From: Xanthostigma xanthostigma | Lineage: Eukaryota > Arthropoda > Insecta > Raphidioptera > Raphidiidae | Assembly (NCBI GenBank): GCA_963575645.1 | Contig: OY754475.1 | Span: forward strand, 22,916,509-22,980,508 | Length of the DNA: 64,000 nt | Reading direction: 5' to 3' | Shown here: positions 35,988 to 48,400 of the stretch, in pieces | How the letters are laid out: each line of letters starts with the position of its first letter | How positions within the stretch are numbered: position 1 is the first letter of the stretch | Position numbers and translations under genes: made by a program | The notes under the pieces: generated by a model | What the model was told of the DNA's origin: nothing | Databases searched by the model: none | What the model saw: the letters and a program-made list of their open reading frames with translations, nothing else

Positions 35988-36780
35988 ATATGTATTTTCA
36001 TTGCGTATTAAATTTTCAAAACCTTTGTTCATTTTCAAACATTTTGAAGCTTAAAATTCAAAATTATGTTACGTTCTCATCGTATATTAATCTTACTTTA
36101 ATTATTAGAAAGGAAAAATCCTTTTATTATCATAGCATTAAATTATTAGTCACAATTGTATATTATTTTACTCATACTACTATTATTTCACAACTGTATA
36201 AAATAATAATAATATAATCATAATCTAAATCCCACGATAATATAAATGTATGAACTAAATTAAATTAAAGAATAAAAATTATTTACGTCAAATTATGAGT
36301 TTTAGTGCAATTGATCCTTTTCTAAAACCAGATAAAATCTTACGTAAGAAGGGAGAGGCGGAGTCCGAGAAATCTTATGTGCCCTTAAAAATTGTCCAAA
36401 ATCGCCCTTACTACTGGAGAAAGACAGTAACAATGACGGCCTAGTGGACAAGGATAGAATAGACAACCGCCTAGTGGAGGAAGACACTATTGGCGACGAT
36501 CGGTATGCTGATAGAAAACATTCTAAAATCAATGAGCGCACCCAGAGGTCTGTATCTATTACCCTTTTGAAGACAGAGCCACATAAAAAATTTGTATAAA
36601 TTGAAAACATCTTTAAGAGGCCACCGAACACACAGTTGGGCTTATTTTTGGATTTGGAGTGTCATTTCCTGTTAGTATAAACGTGTTTTTGGAAAATGTT
36701 GAAAATTGACTAAAAACGAGATTTTTCGAATAGTACTTACCTATAGCCGTAGTTATTTTGTGATTTTTTTAAACAATTTA
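35988..36780. other. Intergenic, nothing recognised
   Basis: AT-rich to 36,300, then a mixed-composition block at 36,330-36,640 without a recognised product. Confidence 0.3.
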
Positions 36781-37085
36781 GAATGAACTCTCGGATCCGA
36801 TTCAAATTCGGTAGGCTTATAGAAAATGACACGCTGAAGTCTCTAAGCCCATCTGTTGCCCCGTATCGAATATAGATCCGTCCCGTTTCCGGAAAGTCTG
36901 GAATACGCATCGGAACCGATTCAAATTCGGTAGGCTTATAGAAAACGACACGCTGAAAGCACCGGGCTCCTCCGTGGCGTTGAATCACTTAGCGTTTCGA
37001 AAAAAGACCATTTGAAATGTTTTTCTGGAAAATCTGGAATACGCATCGGATCCGATTCAAATTCGGTACGCTTTTAGAAAATTAC
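36781..37085 (+). repeat. Three imperfect tandem copies, period ~117-138 bp
   Basis: 'ccgattcaaattcggtaggc' followed by 'ttatagaaaatgacacgctg' occurs at about 36,796 and 36,913. A shorter diverged copy occurs at about 37,051. The inner 'ccgattcaaattcgg' is itself nearly palindromic. The copies are preceded by related 'gtctggaatacgcatcgga' sequence. Confidence 0.7.
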
Positions 37086-37100
37086 ATACCCGTATCCATC

Positions 37101-37146
37101 GTCACGGCCACAGCCACGTCCATCGCATGGACGTGACTGTGGCCGT
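37101..37146. repeat. GC-rich hairpin H1, left of the satellite block
   Basis: 'acggccacagccacgtccat' pairs with 'atggacgtgactgtggccgt' with one mismatch. A similar hairpin (41,559-41,602) lies to the right of the satellite block. Confidence 0.8.
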
Positions 37147-37923
37147 ATCAATGAAAAACCAGCTCGAGCGTAGCGGTGGACCGATATCTGTCGCATGCAC
37201 CAATATGACGTCAGCTAGGGTAACGCACATTCATGGCTTACTTGTGTGTGGTGTCTCCTTTGTGATTCAAACCTTAGGCGCGTTGTCATTTATCGATCCG
37301 TGGAGTTACTTCCATTAACCAAACATTAAATTCGGATACTAGATACGTACATGCGTATATAATATCTACAGTCTGACCTGCAAAAGAGAATATTTGAATA
37401 GTTTTAATATACCTATATTAGAATTAAAATATGTCTGTACTCACAAATTTATGATGATCCCGAAAAGCACTAAAATATTTTTATTAAAATTACACAAAAA
37501 TAATTTACTGTTTCACAGTTGCTAAAATTGCTAAAATTTTACTGAGAATTCAACATTACCTAACGCGTTCAAATCGTTTCATAACTTTCCAAATATAGGG
37601 TCAGTGTTACACCGTTATGATATGATTTTATTCATCAAAGATTATTGAAATGAATGAATTTATAACTCCAAAAAAGTTTCACTTTCCCGTAAACTTATGC
37701 GAGTAAGGCTCACATGTTTTTTGCATTTTGTCAGAAATTATAATTTTGGTCTTTGGGATATTATATCGGGTTTTGCATGTAAAAATATTCGTTATCATTG
37801 TATAAACAGGGTGACATCGGCTTTATGGCTTTATATTTTGAGAAATAAAATAGCTTATGCAACGTTTATCATTGGCAAGTTTAGATATCTAAAGTAAATG
37901 AATTTTGAATAAACTGACATGTC
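37147..37923. other. Nothing recognised
   Basis: AT-rich, with no supported gene. Confidence 0.3.
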
Positions 37924-37995
37924 CCCTCGTGGCCTAGGGGTATAGTACTGGCCGCTCGATCAAAGAGTCGTGGGTTCGAATCCCACTTCTGCTCA
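37924..37995 (+). repeat. tRNA-like sequence (SINE head or tRNA pseudogene)
   Basis: It has a good RNA polymerase III A box (TGGCCTAGGGG) and a perfect B box (GGTTCGAATCC) inside a fully paired T arm (GTGGG/CCCAC). The acceptor strands do not pair, and the anticodon loop (GATCAAA) lacks the invariant U33, so I do not call a functional tRNA. Sequence continues into a 'tgtctgtct'-rich body, as a tRNA-derived SINE might. Confidence 0.6.
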
Positions 37996-38019
37996 TGAGA
38001 TTTTCTCATGTTGATTGTA

Positions 38020-38310
38020 GTCGTACGTGTCTGTCTAATGTCTGTCTGTATGAATGTCCATTTAAAAATGTCGTATAAATTTGTCTCCGTCTTAAAACTG
38101 TCCATATGTCTACTGTCTGTCTTAAAGGTCCGTATGTCTACTGTCTGTCTTACAAGTTTGTCTCAAAACTGTCTGTATATGTCCTGTATGTATATGTGTA
38201 TGTGATGCCTCTGTATGTGAATGTGTTGTGCATGTCTCCCTGTCCGTCTAAGTCTCTGTGTGGTATGTATATTGTGTGTTATATGTTGGTTTGCAAGGGG
38301 GTGTTGGATT
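38020..38310 (+). repeat. TGTCTGTCT-rich low-complexity tract
   Basis: Many interspersed 'tgtctgtct', 'gtatgtctactgtctgtctt' and 'tgtatgtatatgtg' units. Its GACAG complement foreshadows the satellite unit downstream, but in the opposite strand orientation. Confidence 0.6.
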
Positions 38311-38678
38311 GGTGCACTATTTGGTTACCTCGATTAATTATCTCCTTTCCTATATACCTCTAATATTCTACTGCATCTATCTAATTTCTCAATTCGATTT
38401 CTGATTACAGAGATACAACGGTCATCTCGGCTTCATGGAGACTAGCTCGTAAGGACACCACGTCATGCGACATCGAAGTTACCTCTATCCAACATCCTTG
38501 TAAACCAAAACCCACACATTACATACATAACATACACACAAACATAGCGGCGCCGTAATAATTCAACCCCCCAGTTCACCTAACCTGAACGACGAAGCCA
38601 TCGACAGACCAGTAGGACAAGAACAGCAGCAACCGACAGACCAGCAGCCACCTACAAGAATTACAGCAAAAAGCGGTA

Positions 38679-40932
38679 GACAGAAAGACAGAAAGACAGA
38701 AAGACAGAAAGACAGAAAGACAGAAAGACAGAAAGACAGAAAGACAGAAAGACAGAAAGACAGAAAGACAGAAAGACAGAAAGACAGAAAGACAGAAAGA
38801 CAGAAAGACAGAAAGACAGAAAGACAGAAAGACAGAAAGACAGAAAGACAGAAAGACAGAAAGACAGAAAGACAGAAAGACAGAAAGACAGAAAGACAGA
38901 AAGACAGAAAGACAGAAAGACAGAAAGACAGAAAGACAGAAAGACAGAAAGACAGAAAGACAGAAAGACAGAAAGACAGAAAGACAGAAAGACAGAAAGA
39001 CAGAAAGACAGAAAGACAGAAAGACAGAAAGACAGAAAGACAGAAAGACAGAAAGACAGAAAGACAGAAAGACAGAAAGACAGAAAGACAGAAAGACAGA
39101 AAGACAGAAAGACAGAAAGACAGAAAGACAGAAAGACAGAAAGACAGAAAGACAGAAAGACAGAAAGACAGAAAGACAGAAAGACAGAAAGACAGAAAGA
39201 CAGAAAGACAGAAAGACAGAAAGACAGAAAGACAGAAAGACAGAAAGACAGAAAGACAGAAAGACAGAAAGACAGAAAGACAGAAAGACAGAAAGACAGA
39301 AAGACAGAAAGACAGAAAGACAGAAAGACAGAAAGACAGAAAGACAGAAAGACAGAAAGACAGAAAGACAGAAAGACAGAAAGACAGAAAGACAGAAAGA
39401 CAGAAAGACAGAAAGACAGAAAGACAGAAAGACAGAAAGACAGAAAGACAGAAAGACAGAAAGACAGAAAGACAGAAAGACAGAAAGACAGAAAGACAGA
39501 AAGACAGAAAGACAGAAAGACAGAAAGACAGAAAGACAGAAAGACAGAAAGACAGAAAGACAGAAAGACAGAAAGACAGAAAGACAGAAAGACAGAAAGA
39601 CAGAAAGACAGAAAGACAGAAAGACAGAAAGACAGAAAGACAGAAAGACAGAAAGACAGAAAGACAGAAAGACAGAAAGACAGAAAGACAGAAAGACAGA
39701 AAGACAGAAAGACAGAAAGACAGAAAGACAGAAAGACAGAAAGACAGAAAGACAGAAAGACAGAAAGACAGAAAGACAGAAAGACAGAAAGACAGAAAGA
39801 CAGAAAGACAGAAAGACAGAAAGACAGAAAGACAGAAAGACAGAAAGACAGAAAGACAGAAAGACAGAAAGACAGAAAGACAGAAAGACAGAAAGACAGA
39901 AAGACAGAAAGACAGAAAGACAGAAAGACAGAAAGACAGAAAGACAGAAAGACAGAAAGACAGAAAGACAGAAAGACAGAAAGACAGAAAGACAGAAAGA
40001 CAGAAAGACAGAAAGACAGAAAGACAGAAAGACAGAAAGACAGAAAGACAGAAAGACAGAAAGACAGAAAGACAGAAAGACAGAAAGACAGAAAGACAGA
40101 AAGACAGAAAGACAGAAAGACAGAAAGACAGAAAGACAGAAAGACAGAAAGACAGAAAGACAGAAAGACAGAAAGACAGAAAGACAGAAAGACAGAAAGA
40201 CAGAAAGACAGAAAGACAGAAAGACAGAAAGACAGAAAGACAGAAAGACAGAAAGACAGAAAGACAGAAAGACAGAAAGACAGAAAGACAGAAAGACAGA
40301 AAGACAGAAAGACAGAAAGACAGAAAGACAGAAAGACAGAAAGACAGAAAGACAGAAAGACAGAAAGACAGAAAGACAGAAAGACAGAAAGACAGAAAGA
40401 CAGAAAGACAGAAAGACAGAAAGACAGAAAGACAGAAAGACAGAAAGACAGAAAGACAGAAAGACAGAAAGACAGAAAGACAGAAAGACAGAAAGACAGA
40501 AAGACAGAAAGACAGAAAGACAGAAAGACAGAAAGACAGAAAGACAGAAAGACAGAAAGACAGAAAGACAGAAAGACAGAAAGACAGAAAGACAGAAAGA
40601 CAGAAAGACAGAAAGACAGAAAGACAGAAAGACAGAAAGACAGAAAGACAGAAAGACAGAAAGACAGAAAGACAGAAAGACAGAAAGACAGAAAGACAGA
40701 AAGACAGAAAGACAGAAAGACAGAAAGACAGAAAGACAGAAAGACAGAAAGACAGAAAGACAGAAAGACAGAAAGACAGAAAGACAGAAAGACAGAAAGA
40801 CAGAAAGACAGAAAGACAGAAAGACAGAAAGACAGAAAGACAGAAAGACAGAAAGACAGAAAGACAGAAAGACAGAAAGACAGAAAGACAGAAAGACAGA
40901 AAGACAGAAAGACAGAAAGACAGAAAGACAGA
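38679..40932 (+). repeat. 2.25-kb perfect 8-bp tandem array (GACAGAAA)n
   Basis: About 282 uninterrupted copies of GACAGAAA, with no variant unit that I could find. Both strands are stop-free, so a long artefactual frame exists on the minus strand. Just upstream, single 'gacagaccag' copies (38,605-38,640) may be the seed sequence. Confidence 0.97.
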
Positions 40933-41515
40933 CCATTTTATTACTTACTGTCATTATATAACACCATTTTATTACTTACTGTCATTATATAACACCATTT
41001 TATTACTTACTATCATTATATAACATTATTATATAACACCATTTTATTACTTACTATCATTATATAACATTATTATATAACACCATTTTATTACTTACTA
41101 TCATTATATAACATTATTATATAACACCATTTTATTACTTACTATCATTATATAACATTATTATATAACACCATTTTATTACTTACTATCATTATATAAC
41201 ATTATTATATAACACCATTTTATTACTTACTATCATTATATAACATTATTATATAACACCATTTTATTACTTACTATCATTATATAACATTATTATATAA
41301 CACCATTTTATTACTTACTGTCATTATATAACATTATTATATAACACCATTTTATTACTTACTGTCATTATATAACATTATTATATAACACCATTTTATT
41401 ACTTACTGTCATTATATAACATTATTATATAACACCATTTTATTACTTACTGTCATTATATAACATTATTATATAACACCATTATATAATGTCATTATAT
41501 AACATCATTATATAA
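40933..41515 (+). repeat. Minisatellite, 31- and 44-bp units
   Basis: Directly abuts the 8-bp array. Two 31-bp units ('ccattttattacttactgtc' plus 'attatataaca') are followed by about 11 units of 44 bp, the same with 'ttattatataaca' added. Units vary only at tact(a/g)tc, in blocks: G at the two ends, A in the middle. The array decays into 'gtcattatataac' remnants. Confidence 0.93.
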
Positions 41516-41558
41516 CGTCATTATATAACTTTTTGTCATTACATACGGCCAAGTTCGA

Positions 41559-41602
41559 CATGGCCACAGCCACGTTCATGTCGATGGACGTGGTTGTGGA
41601 CC
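41559..41602. repeat. GC-rich hairpin H2, right of the satellite block
   Basis: 'ggccacagccacgttcat' pairs with 'atggacgtggttgtgg' with few mismatches, and the sequence is close to hairpin H1 at 37,101-37,146. Confidence 0.75.
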
Positions 41603-44600
41603 TGTCGATGGCAGTTTCGTCATTATTTAAATAAAACACATAGATAAAAGAAAACCAAGGAAGGAATTTATTTCATACAATATAAAATACACTGATTACA
41701 TTAGTTACTTAAATTTATATATGCATATATGTATAATTACTCAATATGACTAGTTGAAATAAATATATTATAGTTGTCACAAATTTGAAATTTATATTAA
41801 ATAGCCATATAATTGTTTTCATCATAACTGGCAGAGCTGCAGAAGATACTTTTAAATTGCTTTTTAAGTATCGAGAATACATTTAATGGTATCTTCGATA
41901 CTTACAATAAAAAAATTTGTGAAGATACAAAACAGCATCGTAGATACAAGATATTCCCGAGCTCTGATTATTGATCGATTTCTCGTAGAGATGCCTGCCC
42001 CGTCTTACCAAAACAGGTTTTGACAATTCGTGTAATACGAGGCATCTAGGCTGCACCAGAAAGCGACCACAAAACATAAAAGACATGGCCGCCGTTGTGA
42101 CATTTACAACTATGTAAATATAATATAAAATTAGTTTGAGATTTAATAAAAATATAATTTTCTCTTAATGGATTTCATGAAGTAATTATTATAACAAAAA
42201 ATATTGAAAAACAAACTCTATTTGTGTACTGTTTTGTTATTTTTTTTTTTCTTTCAAGAAAACAAATGACGTGCGCACGCAATGAATGATCTCGTCTGCG
42301 TATTTTATGACCGAACTGAGTGGTGTCCAAAAGTTCGATGAGAGTCCGAAAGAACGTTTATGTTATACCAAAAATATACACAAATAGAGAAAACAACAAC
42401 CAATCCGGCACGCAACGACAAACGGACATTAGGTAGAACTGAACGGATCGATTGTCGATGTAATCGTCGGATACGGAAGTAATTCGCGTCATAACTTTTA
42501 TACGAGAAAAATTTCGTACTTTAGAACGATCGGTACAGAACATGAAAAATTTTGATAGTTGCGCGTCTCAATAACACGCTCTACTAACGACGCCGAGGCA
42601 ATAGTAAAACAAATAAATGAAATTTATTTGTAAATTAAATTCAGACGTCAACAAAGACTTGCAACGGCGATAGGTAACGGCCAAGCCGATCAAAAATATC
42701 GACAATCAACCCATCGTGAATTGTCGGTGGTTTTATCTAACAATAATTGTATACGGCGCGTAAATCAGACATGCTCAGACCGCGAAAAAAAGCCGTCGAT
42801 AGTCGAACACACGGAAAATATAATGGGATTCTTTTTTTACGGATCAAGACCCGTGACTTATTCAATATCACACCTGCGATGATTACGGATACACGCACGG
42901 AATTTTAGAACAAGCAACTGTCGGAAAACGGCTCGAGAATTTAATTGTTAGATTGAATGCTTGGGCAAAACTATTTTTATATTGTTCGTCGTAGTTTGTA
43001 CATCAATTTTAATAGTCCGGGCGGCGGCAACACCAAAGTGTGCATCGACCGATTTAAAGAAAATTTTGTTCGTCGCAGTTATATTTCATAATAGATACGA
43101 GAAAGCTCGGTCTGTCGATCTGTGCCATGGTGGGATTTGTGCAAGAGTTAATAAATTAAAAAAAATCCCATTGTATTTTCACCACGTTCGATTTACACAC
43201 CGTATGTCATTTCGTAACTGCAGAATTAATACAAATGTTTTCAAATATCCGTCCGTTTAAAATTCGTAGCGGTATTGAAAGAACTGTATTCGATGCAGTT
43301 TCACAGATTCGTTCGACTGTTTCATACATTTTATTTATACAATTTCTTTTTCCGAACTGTCGAATTTCTTAAAAATGATTTTAACAAAATCGGTATACAA
43401 TATGCTACCGACTGTATAAAAACAAACAGGCTGATAAAAAATAAAAACAAAAAAAAAAAAAAATTCATAAGAGATTACACAATATACATAATATATATCT
43501 GTCCATAAATAACAAAAGATAGTGCTTCATAAGTTCGGAGAGTCTTTGAATACTTAAAATTTATAAATACGAATATTTAAGTTAGAAGCATCAACAAGAC
43601 CGACGTGCAATTTGTTCATTAAACAATCGAAAGTCGCGTTGTTAATTAAACACAATACGATTAAAAAATAAAAATAAGACTACGAAAAATCACATTTTAA
43701 TTAAACGTGTTACGATCGTGTGATTTCCGTTAAGATAACCGAAAATCGAAAGTGGCCGGGTTAGTAGTTTTGCACGTTCAAATGTATGCGCCGATCGAAA
43801 TCGATTCAGCGGTTCTCCGGTTAGAAGCGAACATACATACATACTAACAGAGGCTTTCGACAATGTCTTTTTTTAAAACAAATGAACAGATATATACGCA
43901 TGCATATTTTCTATACAAATGTATGTTGAACAATACTCGATAAAAACACCTGAGAATATTATATTCAGCTTAACTAATACAATTTAACAAGCTACTCTTG
44001 CAATTGTTCTTAGCTTATTTGATTACATTTTTGATGACAAAATTTTATCAAAAAATATCATAATTTACCTTACGTCATTTTAATTTAATACTTCGGGGAG
44101 GATTCTAATATTTGAATAAGATTAACGAATTATCGACACAGTTATTCTCCCGAGGACGCCGATGTGTGTCCGTCAATTTCTATGGAATGATTACGTCTGA
44201 AAAATTATCAACTGACCTATACCTGATAATTATCCGATAATTCGTAGCTTACAATAGCAGTCTAGTATCGTTACATATGTTTCGAGACAAACTTTAAAGT
44301 TAGTTACAACATACATATAAAATATGTGCTGACGGACGCAAAAAAACTTCCAAACAACTGTTCGAATCAAAGAAGTTGCACTGCATCTCACTACTTATCT
44401 GTATTCATAGAGTATCGGACAGTAATCAGGCATAGAGTAATTACTAGCAGCGGGGCCTCGTGTAGAAGATATTTCCGGTATCTAATTTTGACATTACAAA
44501 AAGAATTTATACGATTCAAATTAAATATTTCAGACGTGCGACGAGAGCGCCGTATAACGGATAAAAATTGCACAACTGATACAGTGTGTTTTTTTTTAAT

Positions 44601-44773
44601 AGACAAAACAAAACATTTTCGCTTCGTCCCGGTGCAAAACGACGAAGTCGTCCGCACCAATAAAATCGAACGGGTCGATTTCCGATTCGCTAATCTTATT
44701 CAAAATCGACGCGCGGTCTACTCGGCGCCGGATTAAACGGGTTCGATAGGGAATGAAAACACGCACGATTACA
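41603..44773. other. Downstream of the DOCK gene, no supported gene
   Basis: It may include the 3' UTR of the DOCK gene. The first minus-strand AATAAA I noticed below the stop codon is near 43,330. A signal-peptide-like frame at 42,961-43,260 has no ATG and was not called. Confidence 0.4.
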
Positions 44774-45411
44774 CTAACACAACGAATCACTGGCGTTATT
44801 TGAACTAACGGCAACAGTTCCGTTAGCGGCCGCGCCGTTACTTCCGGCGCCGCCGTCGACCTGCTGCAGTCTTGGAATGGAATAATTGCCCGGCGCGCTG
44901 CTCCGCTCTATGCTGCCGTCGTCGCAGCCGCCGTTTCTCTTGCCGCGCTCCAACGACCCGACGAAATCCGAACTCGAACCCATGCTCGCCGAATGATGGT
45001 GTCCGGGATTGTTCTTCGGCGGGATCGGAGGAGGCTGGTTCGTTATCTTCAACGAGTTCGGAGGACTTATGTTGAGACTGAGGTTGTCCGACCTGTGCGT
45101 CCTCAGGTCGAAGTCCTCGTACGACAGGTTGTTGAAGTTGTTCAACGACGCGTTCAATTCCGACATGCTAGTCGTACTTATTCCGGAATCGCGAAGGTCG
45201 TGGTGGTGGTGCGACAGATTGTTGCGTTGCTCGGTCGTTTCTATGCAGCAAGGCGCCTGCTGCTCGTTCGCCGTCGGCTGTTTATCGTCGAGCGATATGT
45301 CTACTATCGAGTCTATATTAAAAACAGACGACGTTGTCTTTTTTTGCGTGCGCCTCGGAACGTTCGGAGGCATGTCGAGCGATATTATTGAACTCGAACG
45401 CTTATCAGGAG
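44774..45411 (-). CDS. spg: spg visible exon 26 (stop codon)
   Basis: Encodes about 211 residues from [13 protein letters not shown] through MPPNVPRR, a serine/asparagine-rich stretch, [10 protein letters not shown] and the terminal SNNASDSLC, with stop TAG at 44,774-44,776. Rich in low-complexity H, S and N, and probably disordered. Acceptor TTTTTTTAG. Confidence 0.92.
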
Positions 45412-48400
45412 CTAAAAAAAAAGATCGAATCAGAAATCCGGTTGTATTGTATACAAGAAACTTCGACAAAGTAGTTGAAATGCATTCTGCGATTTCTATT
45501 TTTAACGTACAAATCAACGACTTTTTTTTAAGACACGACAAAAATAAACCGATCCCAAATAAGACACCTCGAACGTGAGTTAAGACTTACTTTGTCCCCG
45601 TGGAGGGAGCGGAGGAGCTTCTTCGTCGCCGGCCGACACTTCCGACCACGAGTTCCGCGTTATGCCGTCCGGATTCTGAGGATCGGTAGGCGTCGGTAAC
45701 GAATGACGCAACAAAAGTTTCGGCGACGGAGGTTTCGTTAACGAACGTTCACGATGATGAGTCGGTCGCGGAGGTATCGCAATGTCGCCACCGTCGGATC
45801 CCTCTCTGCAACACAAAATTAACCTAAATTAAAACACTAATTCGACAGGAGAATTTTTTAAATTTTAATTTGAAAAACGGAACTTCTTATTGTTGCATAT
45901 TGAAACATAAACAAATTAACTTATTAAACAGAAACAGCAATTGTAATTGACAGACTACGCTGTTGTATATTTGTGGCCTCGTAACACTTAGTGTCTCGCA
46001 TGGTTCGGTAAGTGGTCGAAAATATTTTCCCCCCTTCAATCTATTTCGATGATCGGTGAAAAATGAGACGATACCGAATCGCCATCGATAAAATGCAATG
46101 TCTTCTCTCTGAAATCATTCGACCGATCTTCGTGCGACGGTCCGACCAAAATCGGATCCCCGATTTTCGACTTACAGCCGAACGAAGACAGACAGGCAAA
46201 AGTTGCGATATTTACAGACAAAACTGCGTGACGATTCCGACTTAAAAAAAGACGGGTTGCACTCCGGGAGTGCCGACAGAAGTGAAAACTTGAATATTAA
46301 CGTCTTAATTTTTTGCATTTAGAAGCATTGTTTATTTATTGACAACACTTGTAAATAAAATGGTTTGTATCATAGATTGCATTTTTATGTACGATATTTC
46401 AACGCTAGATGTCTAACGTTGTATAAAAAGTATCTGGCAATTACTATCACTTAGAGAGTCTCACCCAGTTCTTACTTTTCCTGACGCGAGTTTAACATTT
46501 TTTACCCATTACAAAAAAAGTGTACAGCGCCGCTAAAGAAGTTTTCACTTCAAAAACAACAGATTTCCTTACCGCTATGAATAATAATACAAACGTACCG
46601 GGACTTCATTGTCGGAAGACTGGAATAATCGAACGTGCCTCTCGTCGGAGTTCGAACGCTTTCGTCGTTCCCGCAAACGCTGAGCGTCGCCGAGTTGAAT
46701 CCTTGAGATCGCGGTCTGCCGTCGCGTTGCGGTATCGGAGGAGCCACAGACATCGGCTGACTCGGTCCGAGAACGCGCAGCGTCAAAGTGTCGCCGCAAG
46801 GCGTGTTGCGTTCGGAAACGTCCTGGAACAAAAAACCGCAAAACTAAAATCGACGGTTCCGTCTTAGATATTACCAAGATACTAGCAACCAAAATACTAG
46901 CATATCGGGCGCGACTATTTTGGTAGGGCCGTTTTAAAAACTTACCATCGGTTTCGTATACAGGAGATCTTCATCGTCGTTGATGTCTATATGACTGTAC
47001 GAGTTGGTCGAAGTGTTCAATTTTTTTTCGATAGGTAACGGCGGCAAAGGTGAACTGAAACAAAACGAGTACGTTTATGAAATCAATTCTTCCGGGGCGT
47101 CTCTACCCGGGCATTAGATCCTCAAAGCAACTTCCGACCCGAATTTATTTTTTGGGTCGTGCCGATTGGACTATAAATACAGTAGAGTCCCGATAACATG
47201 AACGAATAACTGCACGCATGTTTTAGAGTTCATGTGACTGAATGTACAGACGATCAATAATTGATTTAGTTTTTATAAAATGTACAAAAATACATTGAAA
47301 ATAGTTAAAACAACTTAGTTTTATATTTACAGAGCAGTGCTCCGTTCTTCGATTTCTACGCGAATCTTTACACCCGGGCAATTTTCGTAAATTATTATCA
47401 ACAAACAATTTTAAACACTGAAAACGTTAAACTATGCGACTACTCACTGTATAATACTCTCTTGTCTGTGAAGTCTCGTCGGCCCGACGGGCAACGATGT
47501 CGGCGGAGCCGTTCCGAGACTGTGTTTCAGCTCGGCGAGTTTCTGAAGCATCAGCGTATGTAGCGGCTGCAGCTCGTTCGGCGCGAGCTTGCCGTACCGC
47601 TGCAGACCGGCCTCCAACAGCGGAATCAGGTCGCATCGGAGCGTCGTCAACAGTTCGGCCGCGTGCACTCCGTGTTCCGGCCACAGTTTCGTGAATTCCG
47701 GAGTGAAGAAAGCCTGCTGGTACTTAACGATGCCTCCTTGGACCTCCGGCACAATTATACCCTGAAAAATTACATCGGTTGTACTTTTCACAAACCACAA
47801 CGCCTTTTTGTAATCAAAGTGTAAAAGTTAGAAACTGGCAGCAAGCGAAATGTCGGTGTTTTTACTGGGTTAAAAACACAATGTTGTATTTATATTTGCC
47901 TGTCGATAAATGAGTTAATACTAAATTTGCTACCCTAGTCAATTGATTAATTCACCCGTGAATGTAGATTATACAAAATGAATTTTGGAAATTTCGTTAG
48001 GTTAATTTTAGTGATGCATTGTTCGATTATGATTAACAAACCAACAATTGTACGTTCGCTGTAAAAAAAAAAACGGATTGCACTCCGGGAGTGCCGGCAG
48101 AAGTGAAAACTTGAATATTAACGTCATACGAATTATCTATGAGGTCACGTGTCCTGACGCGAGTTTAACATTTTTTACCCATTACAAAGAAAGTGTACAA
48201 AAGTTTTCGTCTTACGAATTTTCGATCAGGTCTTACGAATTTTCAATCTGACGCGAGTTTAACATTTTTTACCCATTACAAAAAAAGTGTACAAAAGTTT
48301 TCGTCTTACGAATTTTCGATCAGGTCTTACGAATTTTCAATCTGACGCGAGTTTAACATTTTTTAAAGTGTACAACGCCGCTAAAGAAGTTTTCACTTCA

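Noticed and set aside
37924..37995. Functional tRNA gene
   Set aside because: T arm and both promoter boxes are present, but the acceptor stem does not pair and the anticodon loop lacks U33.
38008..38363. Cysteine- and valine-rich frames in the TG-rich tract
   Set aside because: Low-complexity artefacts of TGTCTGTCT repeats.
38576..40954. A 792-residue minus-strand open frame repeating an 8-residue unit
   Set aside because: It is simply the stop-free 8-bp satellite read in frame (24-bp period gives an 8-residue repeat); there is no protein evidence.
40933..41515. CRISPR-like array
   Set aside because: Units are head-to-tail without unique spacers, and the sequence is a eukaryotic chromosome with introns.
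42961..43260. A frame that looks like a small secreted protein with a signal peptide
   Set aside because: It has no ATG: a TTG is used as start and a stop lies just upstream, with no acceptor site and no recognised family.
45009..45578. A 189-residue plus-strand open frame
   Set aside because: Antisense shadow of the last spg exon; the minus-strand frame has the proline motifs and correct splice phase.
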